Below are positions 18,419-28,673 of a stretch of 64,000 bases of DNA, piece after piece (within the stretch, counting starts at the first letter, position 1; the number at the start of each line of letters is the position of its first letter). The notes below the pieces were generated by a model. It saw only the letters and a program-made list of their open reading frames with translations. It was not told the DNA's origin and did no database searches. The translations under genes and the position numbers were made by a program. The DNA comes from Dyadobacter frigoris (GTDB lineage Bacteria; Bacteroidota; Bacteroidia; Cytophagales; Spirosomataceae), in NCBI RefSeq assembly GCF_005280585.1, contig NZ_SZVO01000002.1:257005-321004 (forward strand), in the 5' to 3' direction.

Positions 18419-18979
18419 TCAATAATAATCTTCATTGCCACCGAAGTTTGCACGGTCATCAAAGGCACCGAAATCATCCTCTTCTTCCAGCTGCATTCCT
18501 TTCAAAGCCTTCTTGATCAGGCCTATCTGTCCGGCGTGATACACATCGTGCTGAATCACACCATGAATCATTGTGTAGTAAGAATAATCTCTGCCGGGCA
18601 CAAAATCTTCAAGAAAACTATCATTTTCTATTTTTTCAAGCTCAGAAATAAGTTCTTCCTGCGACAAGCTTAGCTCCATCTGAATAGCTTCCCATTCAAA
18701 TTCGTCCACAATAGGAAACTTTTTCCAGTCTTTATCCTGTGTTTTAATATCAAATTCTTCATCACCCTGAATTTTGCGGACGGCAAATATCCTCCATGTC
18801 GTCATGTGATATACAATTTCCGCGATGGAATGCGTGTTTGCGCTTAGTCTCAGCTCGGCCATTTTGGGGGTTACATCGCGCAATGCTTCTACTACGGACG
18901 GGCCGTACCAGGCTTCTTCACTTTCATAAGTATCGTTGAGTACATCTATGATCCTTAAAATTTCTTCTTTTGTTTCCAT
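18419..18979 (-). CDS. DinB-family protein
   Basis: DinB/YfiT-like four-helix protein of 186 aa, a superfamily of metal-binding, often thiol-dependent enzymes of unknown specificity. The putative metal ligands are the His in EIVYHMTTWRIFA and the pair in VIQHDVYHAGQIGLIKKAL near the C-terminus, the usual triad spacing. The last 20 residues are acidic (EEEDDFGAFDD). It is a single gene with its own terminator; the 324-bp upstream region is shared with the divergent DUF4136 lipoprotein gene. Confidence 0.85.
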   Translation of the reverse strand: METKEEILRIIDVLNDTYESEEAWYGPSVVEALRDVTPKMAELRLSANTHSIAEIVYHMTTWRIFAVRKIQGDEEFDIKTQDKDWKKFPIVDEFEWEAIQMELSLSQEELISELEKIENDSFLEDFVPGRDYSYYTMIHGVIQHDVYHAGQIGLIKKALKGMQLEEEDDFGAFDDRANFGGNEDYY

Positions 18980-19303
18980 ATATAATTGGTTCGAATCTCG
19001 AAATTACATTTCAGCCTGAGTAACAAATTTTTATTAATGCTAAAATAAAACAACGAACGGGACAAAATCAAATAAAGTTCGGCGGTAACAATTTCAAAGT
19101 TCCAAACTACATAATTCCACCGAAATAAAATTTATTTAACCAGGTTATTTTATTGAAATCGTTACAACCAAAATCCGTTCCGGATGGTCATAATAAAACG
19201 TATCTCACAAAAAAAATATAAAAATTAATGTGTTAAATGCGGAAAAGTAAAATGATCATTTTTAAAATTCGTTATTAAAAAACTAAAAACAGAAAATATC
19301 ACC
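18980..19303. other. Divergent intergenic region, no gene seen
   Basis: 324 bp of AT-rich sequence between the divergent DinB and DUF4136 genes. It should contain both promoters, but no convincing box pair was found. A short GGTTCGAATC stretch at 18987 resembles a tRNA T-loop by chance only. Confidence 0.5.
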
Positions 19304-19909
19304 ATGCTGAAAAAAGCTTCATTTTTAATCATCTTTGCCGCAATCTGGCTGACTTCCTGTACCAAAGATCCGATCAACGATTTAACCGATCCGGACTCTC
19401 AGGTTTTTATTACAAATCATGATAAAAGTATAGATTTCAAACAATTCAAAACTTTTAGTATCGCCGATTCAGTTGTAGTTGTGGAGGATGACAGATCCGG
19501 AACAGCACTGACGGACATGGACAAGCAAATATTATCCACTGTGATAACAAAAATGCAAAGCCTGGGTTACACCTATGTGGCTGCAAGCAAAAAACCTGAC
19601 GTCGGACTTACCGTTGCAAGAATTACAAATAACTATTTAAATGTAGTTTCAACACCTTATTCATCCTATTATGGCGGATATTACGGTGGATATGGTTACG
19701 GATATCCAAGCTATTATTCCTACTATCAGACAAGCGAAAGTTATTGGTCTGTTTCCATGCTTGATCTGAAAAATGCAAATACGGCCACTAAAACATTAAA
19801 TGTCATCTGGGATGCGCAAATTCGGGGTGACGGCCTCGGGAATACGGATTATTTCAGTGAAATGATTGATTCAATTTTCGGTCAGTCTACCTATTTGAAA
19901 ATTAACTAG
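19304..19909 (+). CDS. DUF4136 lipoprotein
   Basis: Envelope lipoprotein of 201 aa. The signal peptide ends in a lipobox, WLTSC, with lipidated Cys about residue 19. The DUF4136 core follows (FKQFKTFSIADSVVV, IVTKMQSLGYTYVAASKKPDVGLTVA). A tyrosine/glycine-rich tract lies in the middle (YYGGYYGGYGYGYPSYYSYY), as is common in this family, followed by SYWSVSMLDLKNA and VIWDAQIRGDG. Function is unknown. The next gene (beta-barrel) is 65 bp downstream on the same strand, so they may form an operon acting at the outer membrane. Confidence 0.85.
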   Translation: MLKKASFLIIFAAIWLTSCTKDPINDLTDPDSQVFITNHDKSIDFKQFKTFSIADSVVVVEDDRSGTALTDMDKQILSTVITKMQSLGYTYVAASKKPDVGLTVARITNNYLNVVSTPYSSYYGGYYGGYGYGYPSYYSYYQTSESYWSVSMLDLKNANTATKTLNVIWDAQIRGDGLGNTDYFSEMIDSIFGQSTYLKIN

Positions 19910-19974
19910 ACCCTGTTTATTGCTTTCTGATTTTTTGATCGGGAAATAAATAATTTCAAAAACATTATTTCAAA

Positions 19975-20634
19975 ATGAAAAAACTAATCATTGCTGCTTT
20001 TCTTTTAGCAGGTTTTGCACCGGCATTTGCTCAGGAACAAACACCGAAATTATATACTTTGCCTTCTCCTTATGACCGTTACACCACTTATCTGGTAACT
20101 GCGCGCTTGACGAGTGCCATACCAATTGGATCTTTCAAAAATGATTACATTGATAAAGCATCCTTTGAAAACTATTCAATTTCCCTTGAATGGGTTTTAC
20201 AAAATTCTTTTTCAGTCGGCGGTGAGATTGGATACTCTTATTTCAAACAACGATTACCAAGAGCACTTTACACCTCAGGCGATCAGACAATTTCTGCCAT
20301 TCAAACCAGAACCGTGTCTCAATATCCAATCCAGGCATTTGTTAACTATCATTTTTTGCCAAAAAGTTCAGCAATTCAACCTTACGTCCAGATAAGCGCC
20401 GGAGGTAGTATTCTTGATTACACCGTTTATTATGGAAGTCTGGCCGATCAGAAACAAAAAATCCGCCCAACTTACGGGGTTGGTGTTGGATCTAAATTTC
20501 TATTTAAAAAAGATGGCTCTTTTGGTGCTGATGTACGGGTTAAGTACGCAGGAACATCCTTTAAATACGATTATCTTACCAGCGGCATTTCATCTCTCAA
20601 TACTTCCATTGGTTTGTTTTACCGTTGGTGGTAA
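19975..20634 (+). CDS. Outer-membrane beta-barrel protein, 219 aa
   Basis: Small porin-like barrel. The signal peptide is MKKLIIAAFLLAGFAPAFAQ. The mature part has alternating amphipathic strands with many Tyr and Phe, such as SVGGEIGYSYFKQRL, AFVNYHFLPKSSAIQPYVQISAGGS and SFGADVRVKYAGTSFKYD, and ends in the aromatic C-terminal strand IGLFYRWW, the usual BAM recognition signal. It is predicted to be an 8-stranded barrel. Ligand or function is not apparent. It follows the DUF4136 lipoprotein gene. Confidence 0.8.
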   Translation: MKKLIIAAFLLAGFAPAFAQEQTPKLYTLPSPYDRYTTYLVTARLTSAIPIGSFKNDYIDKASFENYSISLEWVLQNSFSVGGEIGYSYFKQRLPRALYTSGDQTISAIQTRTVSQYPIQAFVNYHFLPKSSAIQPYVQISAGGSILDYTVYYGSLADQKQKIRPTYGVGVGSKFLFKKDGSFGADVRVKYAGTSFKYDYLTSGISSLNTSIGLFYRWW

Positions 20635-20669
20635 CCTATATTTAGCGGTTCACAGTTTAATTTTCAGTT

Positions 20670-22841
20670 TTGCATAAAAAAAACATTTTGTCAAAATCAG
20701 CAATTATTTGGATCAGTACTTTACTCCTGGTTTTGTCGGGAGCGGGTATCTGGGCCTGGCAACGATATGGGCCGTCGGAAGGAAAAGTATTTGTTGAAAT
20801 CCCGAACGAACTGCCTTTCGCAACCACGATCGATTCTGCCTCTAATGCCTGTGATTTAACTGTGAGGCGATACCGGCAAATCGGGAAAGAAATGCAGTTT
20901 GAACTTGCTGCCAACGCCGGAGGACTGGCACCTTATAATGTTGAAATTATTCAAAACGGAAAAGTACAGCGGTTTGAAAAAGTACCGCATCGACTGGGAA
21001 TCTGGCTTACTTTGACCGATATTAATTTAAATGAAGGAAAAACTTCGATCAAGGTAAGCAGCATTGGACAGCCAGGATGTGAAACAACAGCTGAATTTGA
21101 TTACAATACTTCCCTAAAAACCCAGATTCTGGAAGAGTCAAAATGGGTGCGCCAAGGAAGTAAGGATAATTGGCTTGATGTCCGTCCGGTTGTCAAAAAC
21201 AACCGCATTTTCTTAAAAGATTTTGCCAATTTTCAGGATGGCCGAACGCATGTGGTCATGATTGATAATATTGTGGTTACCGGACTGGAAAATGGCTTGG
21301 AAGTTAAACCAGGCTATCTTTATAATGTTACCGCCAAATGGATTGACGCGCCTTATAATGACTGGTGGAACAGTTTGAAAAACCGTAGTGTACGTCAGCA
21401 AAATATCTGGATCAGTGCAAATGGCGTTACAGCAAAAGAAGAATCTACACTTACGCGAATTGATATCCCAACATGGTATGCCCCGAAAAAGGATATTAAC
21501 GTCCACTTTGATACCGATTTCCCGGAGTTCAAACCCATAGAAGGAAAACTGGTGATGCAATACCGGTTGAATAACTGGGTACCGGCTCAAAATTATTTTA
21601 ATCGTGGCATCACACATTTACCAGCCTGGGAAAAAAATGTCCCTACTGACAAAATGCACTGGACAGCATCTCCTGGTCTTTTTCAGGATAAAAACCAGGA
21701 TTGGTTTGCCGGCTTACCAAGGGAAGAAGTTGAGAAATTAGGAAACAATATTACCGGTTTCGGAGCTTACGCCTTCGATTTCGAATTCTGGAATCAGATA
21801 TACACTCCGGAAGTGAAACAACGACTGATATGGTTTGCAGAACGTATAAGAAAAAATAATCCAAACATGAATCTTTTCGATTATTGGGGCGGAAGTGCTT
21901 ACACCAATCCGCATTTCAATACCATGAACGACAAAAAGCCTGGTTCGTTTTTGAAAGATTATGACAATCCGGCTCCTAATCATACCAATTACGATATTTT
22001 GCCAAATGGTGACAGTTTTCAAAATGTATTTAACGTTTCTCCAACGGACGTTTACCCACGGCCTTCATTTGGGGTAGATGAACAGGGAAATACGCCAAAT
22101 AATTTTACTTTACTTTCCGCCATTCACGCTTTGCGAATCAACGAACTGATTCCATTTCAAAAGAAAAATAAATCCATATTCTACGCCTGGAACCGTTATA
22201 TGCCGCTTTACAAAGATCCGGTTGTGCCCTGGCATTTGGAAACTACAGATCCAAAAGGAGAGCTTGTTTTTGGTCAGCTGGAAATGATGCCTGCAAGTCA
22301 GGCATTGAGCATGTCTCTTTTTTCACTGATTCTTTTTGACGGTTATTACATTTGGCACGATAGTCAGGCAGCGGGCAGAGGGGCAAATTCTTATCGTATC
22401 ACGCCTGAGTCTATGGATTGGGGCAAGGAATGGTATCCGGCTGATGCCAAAACAAATATTTCAGTTTTCAACCGCACCGTTCCGGATGGAGAAGCTCCAA
22501 GGTACTGGGATTATCCGACGGAATTTTATGTACTGGGAAACTGGATGGCAAAACAGGTTGAAGATGTTCTCGTTGGCGGAACAAATCAGGATTTAGCTTT
22601 TGAAATGAATGGCACCTGGCACGAACCGAAAAAGGGACAGGCAGCACTGGTTGCAGATAAGAAAGAGCCTTTCATTTCTGCTATTGTGAAAGGAAATAAA
22701 ATTGTGGTGTTGGGTATAGATAGTTTCCAGTCTCCTACGGCTACGAAAAAACTTACAATAAGATTGCCTGACGGAGAAAAAACCTCCATTTTACTTTACG
22801 GAAACTGGCCCGCATTATATCGCGGCACTTTGAAGAAATAA
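20670..22841 (+). CDS. Membrane-anchored protein of unknown function, TIM-barrel-like, 723 aa
   Basis: No family recognised. An N-terminal helix (about residues 11-30, AIIWISTLLLVLSGAGIWAW) acts as anchor or signal. Residues 35-150 look like a beta-sandwich. The central part has the look of a glycosidase-like TIM barrel: GFGAYAFDFEFWNQIY, NLFDYWGGSAYTNPHFN and SIFYAWNRYMPLYKDP. The C-terminus is beta-rich (KLTIRLPDGEKTSILLYGNW). The only in-frame starts after the upstream stop at 20658 are TTG at 20670 and TTG at 20688, so translation must begin on TTG. It follows the barrel gene by 35 bp. An extracytoplasmic glycan-active enzyme is a guess. Confidence 0.7.
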   Translation: MHKKNILSKSAIIWISTLLLVLSGAGIWAWQRYGPSEGKVFVEIPNELPFATTIDSASNACDLTVRRYRQIGKEMQFELAANAGGLAPYNVEIIQNGKVQRFEKVPHRLGIWLTLTDINLNEGKTSIKVSSIGQPGCETTAEFDYNTSLKTQILEESKWVRQGSKDNWLDVRPVVKNNRIFLKDFANFQDGRTHVVMIDNIVVTGLENGLEVKPGYLYNVTAKWIDAPYNDWWNSLKNRSVRQQNIWISANGVTAKEESTLTRIDIPTWYAPKKDINVHFDTDFPEFKPIEGKLVMQYRLNNWVPAQNYFNRGITHLPAWEKNVPTDKMHWTASPGLFQDKNQDWFAGLPREEVEKLGNNITGFGAYAFDFEFWNQIYTPEVKQRLIWFAERIRKNNPNMNLFDYWGGSAYTNPHFNTMNDKKPGSFLKDYDNPAPNHTNYDILPNGDSFQNVFNVSPTDVYPRPSFGVDEQGNTPNNFTLLSAIHALRINELIPFQKKNKSIFYAWNRYMPLYKDPVVPWHLETTDPKGELVFGQLEMMPASQALSMSLFSLILFDGYYIWHDSQAAGRGANSYRITPESMDWGKEWYPADAKTNISVFNRTVPDGEAPRYWDYPTEFYVLGNWMAKQVEDVLVGGTNQDLAFEMNGTWHEPKKGQAALVADKKEPFISAIVKGNKIVVLGIDSFQSPTATKKLTIRLPDGEKTSILLYGNWPALYRGTLKK

Positions 22842-22890
22842 AATATTGGAGCGGGAAATAAACAAATTTCCTGCTCCAATATTTTTTATA
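22841..22890. terminator. Bidirectional terminator between convergent genes
   Basis: Arm 22841-22859 pairs with 22866-22884 (19 bp with one G-T pair). A T-run ends the stem on the plus strand and an A/T-rich stretch flanks it on the other, so it can stop both the 723-aa gene and pheA. Confidence 0.8.
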
Positions 22891-23970
22891 TTACAAATCA
22901 GAAACTCTTACATAACTGCCCAGCCATTTCAGGTGCGTACCGTATTTGTGCATGATTTCCTGAACCCCCGGATCATTCACGTGACCTAAAAATTCTACCA
23001 GAAACCAGTTACGGAAAACAGATTCTCCCCGGAGCGGACGACTTTCGATCTTTGTAAGGTTGATTCCCCTGTCATTAAAATCTTTCAAAAATTCATACAA
23101 AACACCCGGGCGGTTTGTATTTGGAAGATTTGCGATAATCGTCGTTTTATCATCTCCGCTCTTGTCATTCAATACATCTTTTGAAAGAATCAAAAAGCGT
23201 GTTCGGTTTTGATCGCTGTCTTCTATATTATCAAACAAAATAGGCACACCGAAAATGTGTGCAGAAATTGATGAACAAATCGCCGCGGAATCTGGCTCTG
23301 TAGCGGCTAATCTTGCCGCCTTGGAAGTTGACTCAACAGGAATAAGCTCAACACCCATTCCTTCCAGATATTCACTCAGAAATTTTCCACATTGTCGGAA
23401 TGCTATATCTTTTGAATAGATACGTTTGATATCTTTCAAAGAATCTGACTGCGTTGCAAAAGTAAAATGAACCTGCAATAAAACTTCGGCAACGATGGTA
23501 AGTCCTTTTTCTCTTAAAAAATCTGCTGTTTCAACAACAATTCCTTCCTGATTATTTTCAATTGGAACTACACCAAATTTGGCCCGGCCTGTTTCCACAC
23601 TTTCAAAAACCGAATGTATCGTTGGTAACACAAGATATTCGCTCATGCCACCAAAACGGCTTTCAGCTGCCTGGTGTGTGAAACTTCCTTCTGGTCCCAG
23701 GTAAGAAATTCTTTCCGGCAATTCAAGATTTCGGGAAACGGCAAAGATCTCAAAAAAGATTGCATCAATGGCCGAACGTGTCAGAAGTCCAGTATTTCTC
23801 TTTTCAAGACGGTCCAGAATCTGTTTTTCACGTTCCGGACGATAAATCATTGACTTTGAAGAGCGTTTTAAATCTCCGACACTTTTCACCAGTTCCATCC
23901 TTTCGTTCAGAATATTCAGAAGCTGGTCGTCCAGTGTATCAATCCGTTCTCTTAATTGTTGTAAATCCAC
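22891..23970 (-). CDS. pheA: Bifunctional chorismate mutase / prephenate dehydratase
   Basis: Makes phenylpyruvate from chorismate for phenylalanine synthesis. Residues 1-85 are an AroQ-type chorismate mutase (MDLQQLRERIDTLDDQLLNILNERMELV start, K/R pattern typical). The prephenate dehydratase domain begins at LGPEGSFTHQAA (91-102) and includes the catalytic TRF at 257-259. A C-terminal ACT domain (about 280-355, with NRPGVLYEFLKDFNDRGINLTKIESRP) gives feedback control by phenylalanine. The start is GTG at 23970: stops lie just upstream in frame and the next ATG would remove part of the mutase helix. It is followed by a shared terminator and lies 48 bp downstream of parE. Confidence 0.95.
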   Translation of the reverse strand: MDLQQLRERIDTLDDQLLNILNERMELVKSVGDLKRSSKSMIYRPEREKQILDRLEKRNTGLLTRSAIDAIFFEIFAVSRNLELPERISYLGPEGSFTHQAAESRFGGMSEYLVLPTIHSVFESVETGRAKFGVVPIENNQEGIVVETADFLREKGLTIVAEVLLQVHFTFATQSDSLKDIKRIYSKDIAFRQCGKFLSEYLEGMGVELIPVESTSKAARLAATEPDSAAICSSISAHIFGVPILFDNIEDSDQNRTRFLILSKDVLNDKSGDDKTTIIANLPNTNRPGVLYEFLKDFNDRGINLTKIESRPLRGESVFRNWFLVEFLGHVNDPGVQEIMHKYGTHLKWLGSYVRVSDL

Positions 23971-24018
23971 AAATAATCTAATTTATTAAACAGTATTATT
24001 ATCATAGTCAGAGCAGGT

Positions 24019-25893
24019 TTAACTCACAATAGCCAGCTCTTCAATATTATTTTCAATTTTCAGATTATCAATAATAAATCGTTGACGTTCCGGAGTATTT
24101 TTACCCATATAATAGGTTAGCAACTTTTGAATCGAAGTTTCCTTTTGAAGAATGATAGGTTCCAGATGCATATCTTCTCCGATAAACTTACCAAATTCTT
24201 CAGGTGAAATTTCTCCTAAACCTTTAAAACGCGTGATCTCCGGTTTACTACCCAATTTGGCAATAGCAGCCTTTTTTTCGTCGTCGTTGTAGCAGTAAAA
24301 TGTTTCCTTTTTATTACGGACGCGGAACAACGGAGTTTCCAGCACGTAAAGGTGCCCATTTCGAACCAGATCAGGAAAAAATTGCAGGAAAAAAGTCATT
24401 AACAGCAAGCGGATGTGCATACCGTCAACATCAGCATCGGTGGCAATTACGATACGGTTAAAGCGTAAATTTTCCACCCCGTTTTCAATATCCAGCGCGT
24501 GCTGAAGAAGGTTGAATTCTTCATTCTCGTAGACGATTTTTTTATTCAGTCCAAAACAGTTTAACGGTTTTCCACGTAAACTAAAAACAGCCTGTGTCTG
24601 GATATTTCTGGATTTGGTAATAGAACCACTTGCAGAATCACCTTCTGTTATAAACAGCGTACTTTCGTGGCGTAAATCACTTTTCAGATCCGTTAAATGC
24701 ATTCTGCAATCACGGAGTTTCTTATTATGTAAATTTGCTTTTTTTGCACGGTCATTTGCCAGTTTTTTAATTCCTGCCAATTCTTTGCGTTCCCTTTCCG
24801 ACTGCTCAATACGCTTTTTCAACGCGTCCCTAGATTCAGGATTCATGTGCAGATAATTGTCAAGTCTCTCCTTAACAAAATCATTGACAAATGTCCTGAT
24901 CGTAGTACTGTTCGGATCCGGCGTAATAGTATTGGATCCAAGTTTTGTTTTTGTCTGGGATTCAAAAACCGGCTCCTGCACTCTGATCGCAACCGCCGCT
25001 ATAATGGACGAACGAATATCTTCCGGCGCGTAATCTTTCCCAAAATGTTCACGAACCGCCTTTACCACTGCTTCGCGAAAAGCAGCCAAATGTGTTCCAC
25101 CCTGGGTGGTGTATTGACCGTTGACAAAAGAATAATATTCTTCACCATACTGATTTCCATGCGTCATGGCAAAATCAATATCTTCACCTTTCAAATGAAT
25201 GATCGGATAGCGGATTGCCTCAGCATCTGATTTGCTAACAAGAAGGTCAAGCAAACCATTTTGAGAAATATATTTCTGCCCGTTAAAATTAACTGTCAGT
25301 CCGGCATTCAGATAACAGTAATTCCAGATCATGTTATCCAGATATTGCGGAATGTATCTGAAATTTTTAAATATCAGGCCGTCTGGTTCAAAAGCAATAT
25401 GCGTTCCGTTACGCTGCGTTGTAGTTTCTTCCTTGGATTCTTTTAGTAAAACCCCTTGCTGAAATTCAGCATTTTTGGATTTCCCCTCCCGAAACGACTG
25501 AACTTTGAAATAATTGGAAAGTGCATTTACCGCTTTGGTACCTACCCCGTTCAACCCAACCGATTTTTGAAAAGCACCCGAATCGTATTTACCACCCGTA
25601 TTAATTTTAGAAACGCAATCCACCACTTTCCCTAACGGAATACCTCTGCCATAATCCCGCACTTCCACGCGATGTTCAGAAATTTTTATCTCGATGGTCT
25701 TTCCGTTTCCCATCATATGCTCATCGATGGAATTATCTACAATTTCCTTTACAAGAACATATATACCATCATCAATAGAGGAACCATCACCCAACTTCCC
25801 GATGTACATCCCCGGCCGAAGGCGGATGTGCTCTTTCCAATCAAGTGACTTAATGCTATCCTCGTCGTATTGTATGCTGACAGTATTTTCCAT
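24019..25893 (-). CDS. parE: DNA topoisomerase IV subunit B
   Basis: Type IIA topoisomerase ATPase subunit, 624 aa, which decatenates daughter chromosomes together with ParC. The GHKL ATPase motifs are visible: [24 protein letters not shown] and [14 protein letters not shown]. The TOPRIM domain has the Glu in [11 protein letters not shown] (about residue 417) and the acidic pair in [12 protein letters not shown]. The C-terminus ends in the [15 protein letters not shown] segment. The lack of the long gyrB-type insertion and the overall sequence favour ParE over GyrB. The ParC gene usually lies next to it in this phylum but is not in the window; the downstream neighbour is pheA. Confidence 0.92.
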   Translation of the reverse strand: MENTVSIQYDEDSIKSLDWKEHIRLRPGMYIGKLGDGSSIDDGIYVLVKEIVDNSIDEHMMGNGKTIEIKISEHRVEVRDYGRGIPLGKVVDCVSKINTGGKYDSGAFQKSVGLNGVGTKAVNALSNYFKVQSFREGKSKNAEFQQGVLLKESKEETTTQRNGTHIAFEPDGLIFKNFRYIPQYLDNMIWNYCYLNAGLTVNFNGQKYISQNGLLDLLVSKSDAEAIRYPIIHLKGEDIDFAMTHGNQYGEEYYSFVNGQYTTQGGTHLAAFREAVVKAVREHFGKDYAPEDIRSSIIAAVAIRVQEPVFESQTKTKLGSNTITPDPNSTTIRTFVNDFVKERLDNYLHMNPESRDALKKRIEQSERERKELAGIKKLANDRAKKANLHNKKLRDCRMHLTDLKSDLRHESTLFITEGDSASGSITKSRNIQTQAVFSLRGKPLNCFGLNKKIVYENEEFNLLQHALDIENGVENLRFNRIVIATDADVDGMHIRLLLMTFFLQFFPDLVRNGHLYVLETPLFRVRNKKETFYCYNDDEKKAAIAKLGSKPEITRFKGLGEISPEEFGKFIGEDMHLEPIILQKETSIQKLLTYYMGKNTPERQRFIIDNLKIENNIEELAIVS

Positions 25894-25948
25894 AATCTAC
25901 GAATACTCTAGTTTGGATATTTATGATTTTAATGTTGTATTTTAATAA

Positions 25949-25983
25949 TTTGGGTCATTTATCGTTACCCTATTGTACCTTTG
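25949..25983 (+). promoter_or_regulatory. Candidate promoter of the glycan locus
   Basis: TACCTTTG at 25976-25983 is an exact TAnnTTTG -7 box, with TTTG at 25949-25952 as possible -33 box. The 23-bp spacing is longer than the usual 19-21. Transcription would start near 25990 and give a leader of about 170 nt before the SLBB exporter ATG. Confidence 0.4.
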
Positions 25984-26163
25984 CTAGTGTGCTAGTTTCA
26001 AACCGAATACTAGAAATTCTTTAAAAATAAGAAAAATCTAATTTACTTTGTCTTAAGTAGAGAAATCCAAAGTCGAATTTAACGTTAATTTAAGTGCAAA
26101 AATAACAGCACAATTATATATTATTATTGAACCGGTTGCATTTCATAGTACAATAAACTTCAT

Positions 26164-28662
26164 ATGAACACATTCAAGTTGGCTAAAAACTGTAAATTTC
26201 TATTACCTTATCTATTAAGCCTGATTATTTCCTTACCTGCTTTAGCACAAGTTGTCGCTCCTTCAGCACCAACCAGTGCACCGACATCAACAGGAGCAGG
26301 AAATACTCAAAGTGGCCAGCCATCTGGTAATACTCCTCAGGGATCACAACAGGGAAACCAGCCAGGAAATTCAAATCAGCAATCAAATACACCAAAAGCT
26401 ACTGATCCCAAATCTACCGAAAAAGGTAAAGCGGCAGCCAATACAGATCCAAATGCTCCAAAGGATGCAGCCACGGATCAAAGCAAAATTAATACTTCAA
26501 CTACCGGAACTTTGTCTCCGGCAGAGCAGGAAAAACTTGCCTTGCGTGAAAAAATTTACGGTTACTCTATTTTCGCCGATAAAAAGTTCGACCCGATTCC
26601 TGATTTGCAAATTGCAACACCAACGAATTACGTAGTTGGACCAGGCGATAACTTAAACGTTTACCTTTATAACTACGCAGAAGCTACCTATAAAACAATA
26701 GTGAGCAGGGATGGTTTTATTACCATTTTACGTCTTGGTAATATTTATGTAAGCGGACGGACCATTGAAGAAGTAAGAAAGATATTAATTGATAAATTTT
26801 CCAAGTTTACACCAGGCCTTATTGGTGAAAACGGTGAGACTGCGAAAACCAAATTAATGGTAACGCTTGGCGAGATACGAAACGTAAAAGTGTTTGTGAC
26901 GGGTGAAGTTATCAATCCCGGAACTTATGAAATAACTTCTCTGGCTTCTGCTTTCAACGCGCTTTATCAGGCTGGTGGACCAAACGAAATCGGGTCTTTC
27001 CGTGATGTTCGTGTGGTACGTGCAGGAAAAGTGATTTCACACATGGACATTTATGATTATCTGGTAAATGGAAAAATCGACGGAGATATTCGTGTCCAGG
27101 ACAATGACAATATTGTTGTTGGCTTTTACAAAAAGAGAGTTGAGGTTACGGGTGAAATGAAAAGACCTGGTATTTATGAATTGAAGCCGGAAGAGAAACT
27201 GGCAGATGTAATTAAATATGCCGGTGGTTTTACAGACCAGGCTTACCAGGCACGCGTTAAAATTGAACGTATTACTGCCAAAGAAAGAAAAATTGTTGAT
27301 GTACCACAGGATCAGTTCGCAACTGCGGATGTTGTAACCGGCGATTTAATTGATGTGGAAACAGTTCTCGACCGTGTAGAAAATATTGTTACCATTGAAG
27401 GTGCCGTGATGCGTAGCGGAGATTATTCTCTTGACAATAGCGGAACCTTGAAAACTTTGATAGATAATGCACAGGGTTTAAGAGAAGATGCTTTCACAGG
27501 ACGAATATCGGTTTTAAGAACAAGACCCGATTTAACCATTGAAAGTATTCAGCTGAACCTTGGCGATGTTTTGAATGGAACTGTTCCGGATCTGGTACTT
27601 ACACGTCTTGATCAGGTTGTAATCCCATCTAAATTTGACATGGCACAGTCTGCCATTGTAACGGTTGAAGGGGAAGTTAACAATCCGAAATTTGGTGAGA
27701 ATGATGGTAAATATCCATATGTTGCCAACATGACTCTTGAAGATGTTCTTGTAAAAGCTGGAGGTTTCAGAGAATCTGCTTTCACTACCGAAGTGGAAGT
27801 GATCAGAAGAAAAAGAAACAGCATTCCCGGAGCAGCCAACGCTCAGATTGCAGAAACTTTTAAATTCAATGTGAACCGTGACCTTTCCATCGGAAACAAA
27901 GAAACCAATTTCATCCTTCTTCCTTTTGATCAGGTTATTGTAAGAAAATCGCCTAACTATGTTGAACAGCAGTCTGTTTTCCTTGAAGGTGAGATACTTG
28001 TTCCCGGTTCTTACACGATCATCAATAAAAACGATAAAATAAGCGATATCATTAAAAGATCAGGCGGATTAACTGAGCTGGCATTCCCAGAAGGTGCTAC
28101 TTTGTTAAGAAGAACTTTCGTACAGAATGTAAGTCAGGCTACCGATTATGAGCAGGAAGAAGCAAGTCAGCAAAGTATCAAAAAAGGTAAAGCTGCGGCA
28201 TCCCTTCCAGGTGTTAAAGAGGAGTCTATTGGAATTAAATTGGGTGTCATTCTGAAAAATCCTGGTTCTTTCGAGGATCTCGTTGTTCAGGAAGGTGATA
28301 TTATCCGTATTCCAAAAAGACTTGAAACGGTACAGGTTACAGGAGAAGTTCTTTATCCAACAACAGTAAAATTCGGAAAAGGCTTATCATTTGCTGATTA
28401 CATTTCTCATTCAGGAGGTTTTACAACGAGATCATTACGTAAAAGCTCTTATATCAAATATCCAAACGGATCAGTAGACAGAACAAGAAAATTCATGTTC
28501 TTCAATGTTTATCCGAAAGTTCAGCCAGGATCTGAAATCTTTGTGCCTTCGCGAGGAGCACCTTCATTAACTCCACAGCAGGCCATCCAAACAACGATTG
28601 GCGTGTTGAGTTCTGTGATGACCTTAATTGTAACTATTCTCGCCTTCCGTACTTTAAAGTAA
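26164..28662 (+). CDS. SLBB-domain polysaccharide export protein (Wza-like)
   Basis: Outer-membrane polysaccharide exporter, 832 aa. After a signal peptide (residues 1-29, ending PALAQ) there is a low-complexity Ser/Thr/Gln/Pro-rich stretch (about 30-120). The Poly_export domain starts near NYVVGPGDNLNVYLYNYAEATYKT and is followed by about six SLBB repeats with the typical VTGEVINPGTYEI, VTGEMKRPGIYEL, IEGAVMRSGDYSL, VEGEVNNPKFG, LEGEILVPGSYTI and VTGEVLYPTTVKF motifs. A final hydrophobic helix (VLSSVMTLIVTILAFRTLK) would cross the outer membrane. No lipobox is seen, unlike E. coli Wza. It is first in a long co-directional unit, 11 bp before the Wzz-like gene. Confidence 0.9.
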   Translation: MNTFKLAKNCKFLLPYLLSLIISLPALAQVVAPSAPTSAPTSTGAGNTQSGQPSGNTPQGSQQGNQPGNSNQQSNTPKATDPKSTEKGKAAANTDPNAPKDAATDQSKINTSTTGTLSPAEQEKLALREKIYGYSIFADKKFDPIPDLQIATPTNYVVGPGDNLNVYLYNYAEATYKTIVSRDGFITILRLGNIYVSGRTIEEVRKILIDKFSKFTPGLIGENGETAKTKLMVTLGEIRNVKVFVTGEVINPGTYEITSLASAFNALYQAGGPNEIGSFRDVRVVRAGKVISHMDIYDYLVNGKIDGDIRVQDNDNIVVGFYKKRVEVTGEMKRPGIYELKPEEKLADVIKYAGGFTDQAYQARVKIERITAKERKIVDVPQDQFATADVVTGDLIDVETVLDRVENIVTIEGAVMRSGDYSLDNSGTLKTLIDNAQGLREDAFTGRISVLRTRPDLTIESIQLNLGDVLNGTVPDLVLTRLDQVVIPSKFDMAQSAIVTVEGEVNNPKFGENDGKYPYVANMTLEDVLVKAGGFRESAFTTEVEVIRRKRNSIPGAANAQIAETFKFNVNRDLSIGNKETNFILLPFDQVIVRKSPNYVEQQSVFLEGEILVPGSYTIINKNDKISDIIKRSGGLTELAFPEGATLLRRTFVQNVSQATDYEQEEASQQSIKKGKAAASLPGVKEESIGIKLGVILKNPGSFEDLVVQEGDIIRIPKRLETVQVTGEVLYPTTVKFGKGLSFADYISHSGGFTTRSLRKSSYIKYPNGSVDRTRKFMFFNVYPKVQPGSEIFVPSRGAPSLTPQQAIQTTIGVLSSVMTLIVTILAFRTLK

Positions 28663-28673
28663 ATCACAATAGA

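Noticed and set aside
18985..19000. GGTTCGAATC resembling a tRNA T-loop
   Set aside because: No acceptor stem, anticodon arm or D-arm can be built around it, and it directly adjoins the DinB start codon.
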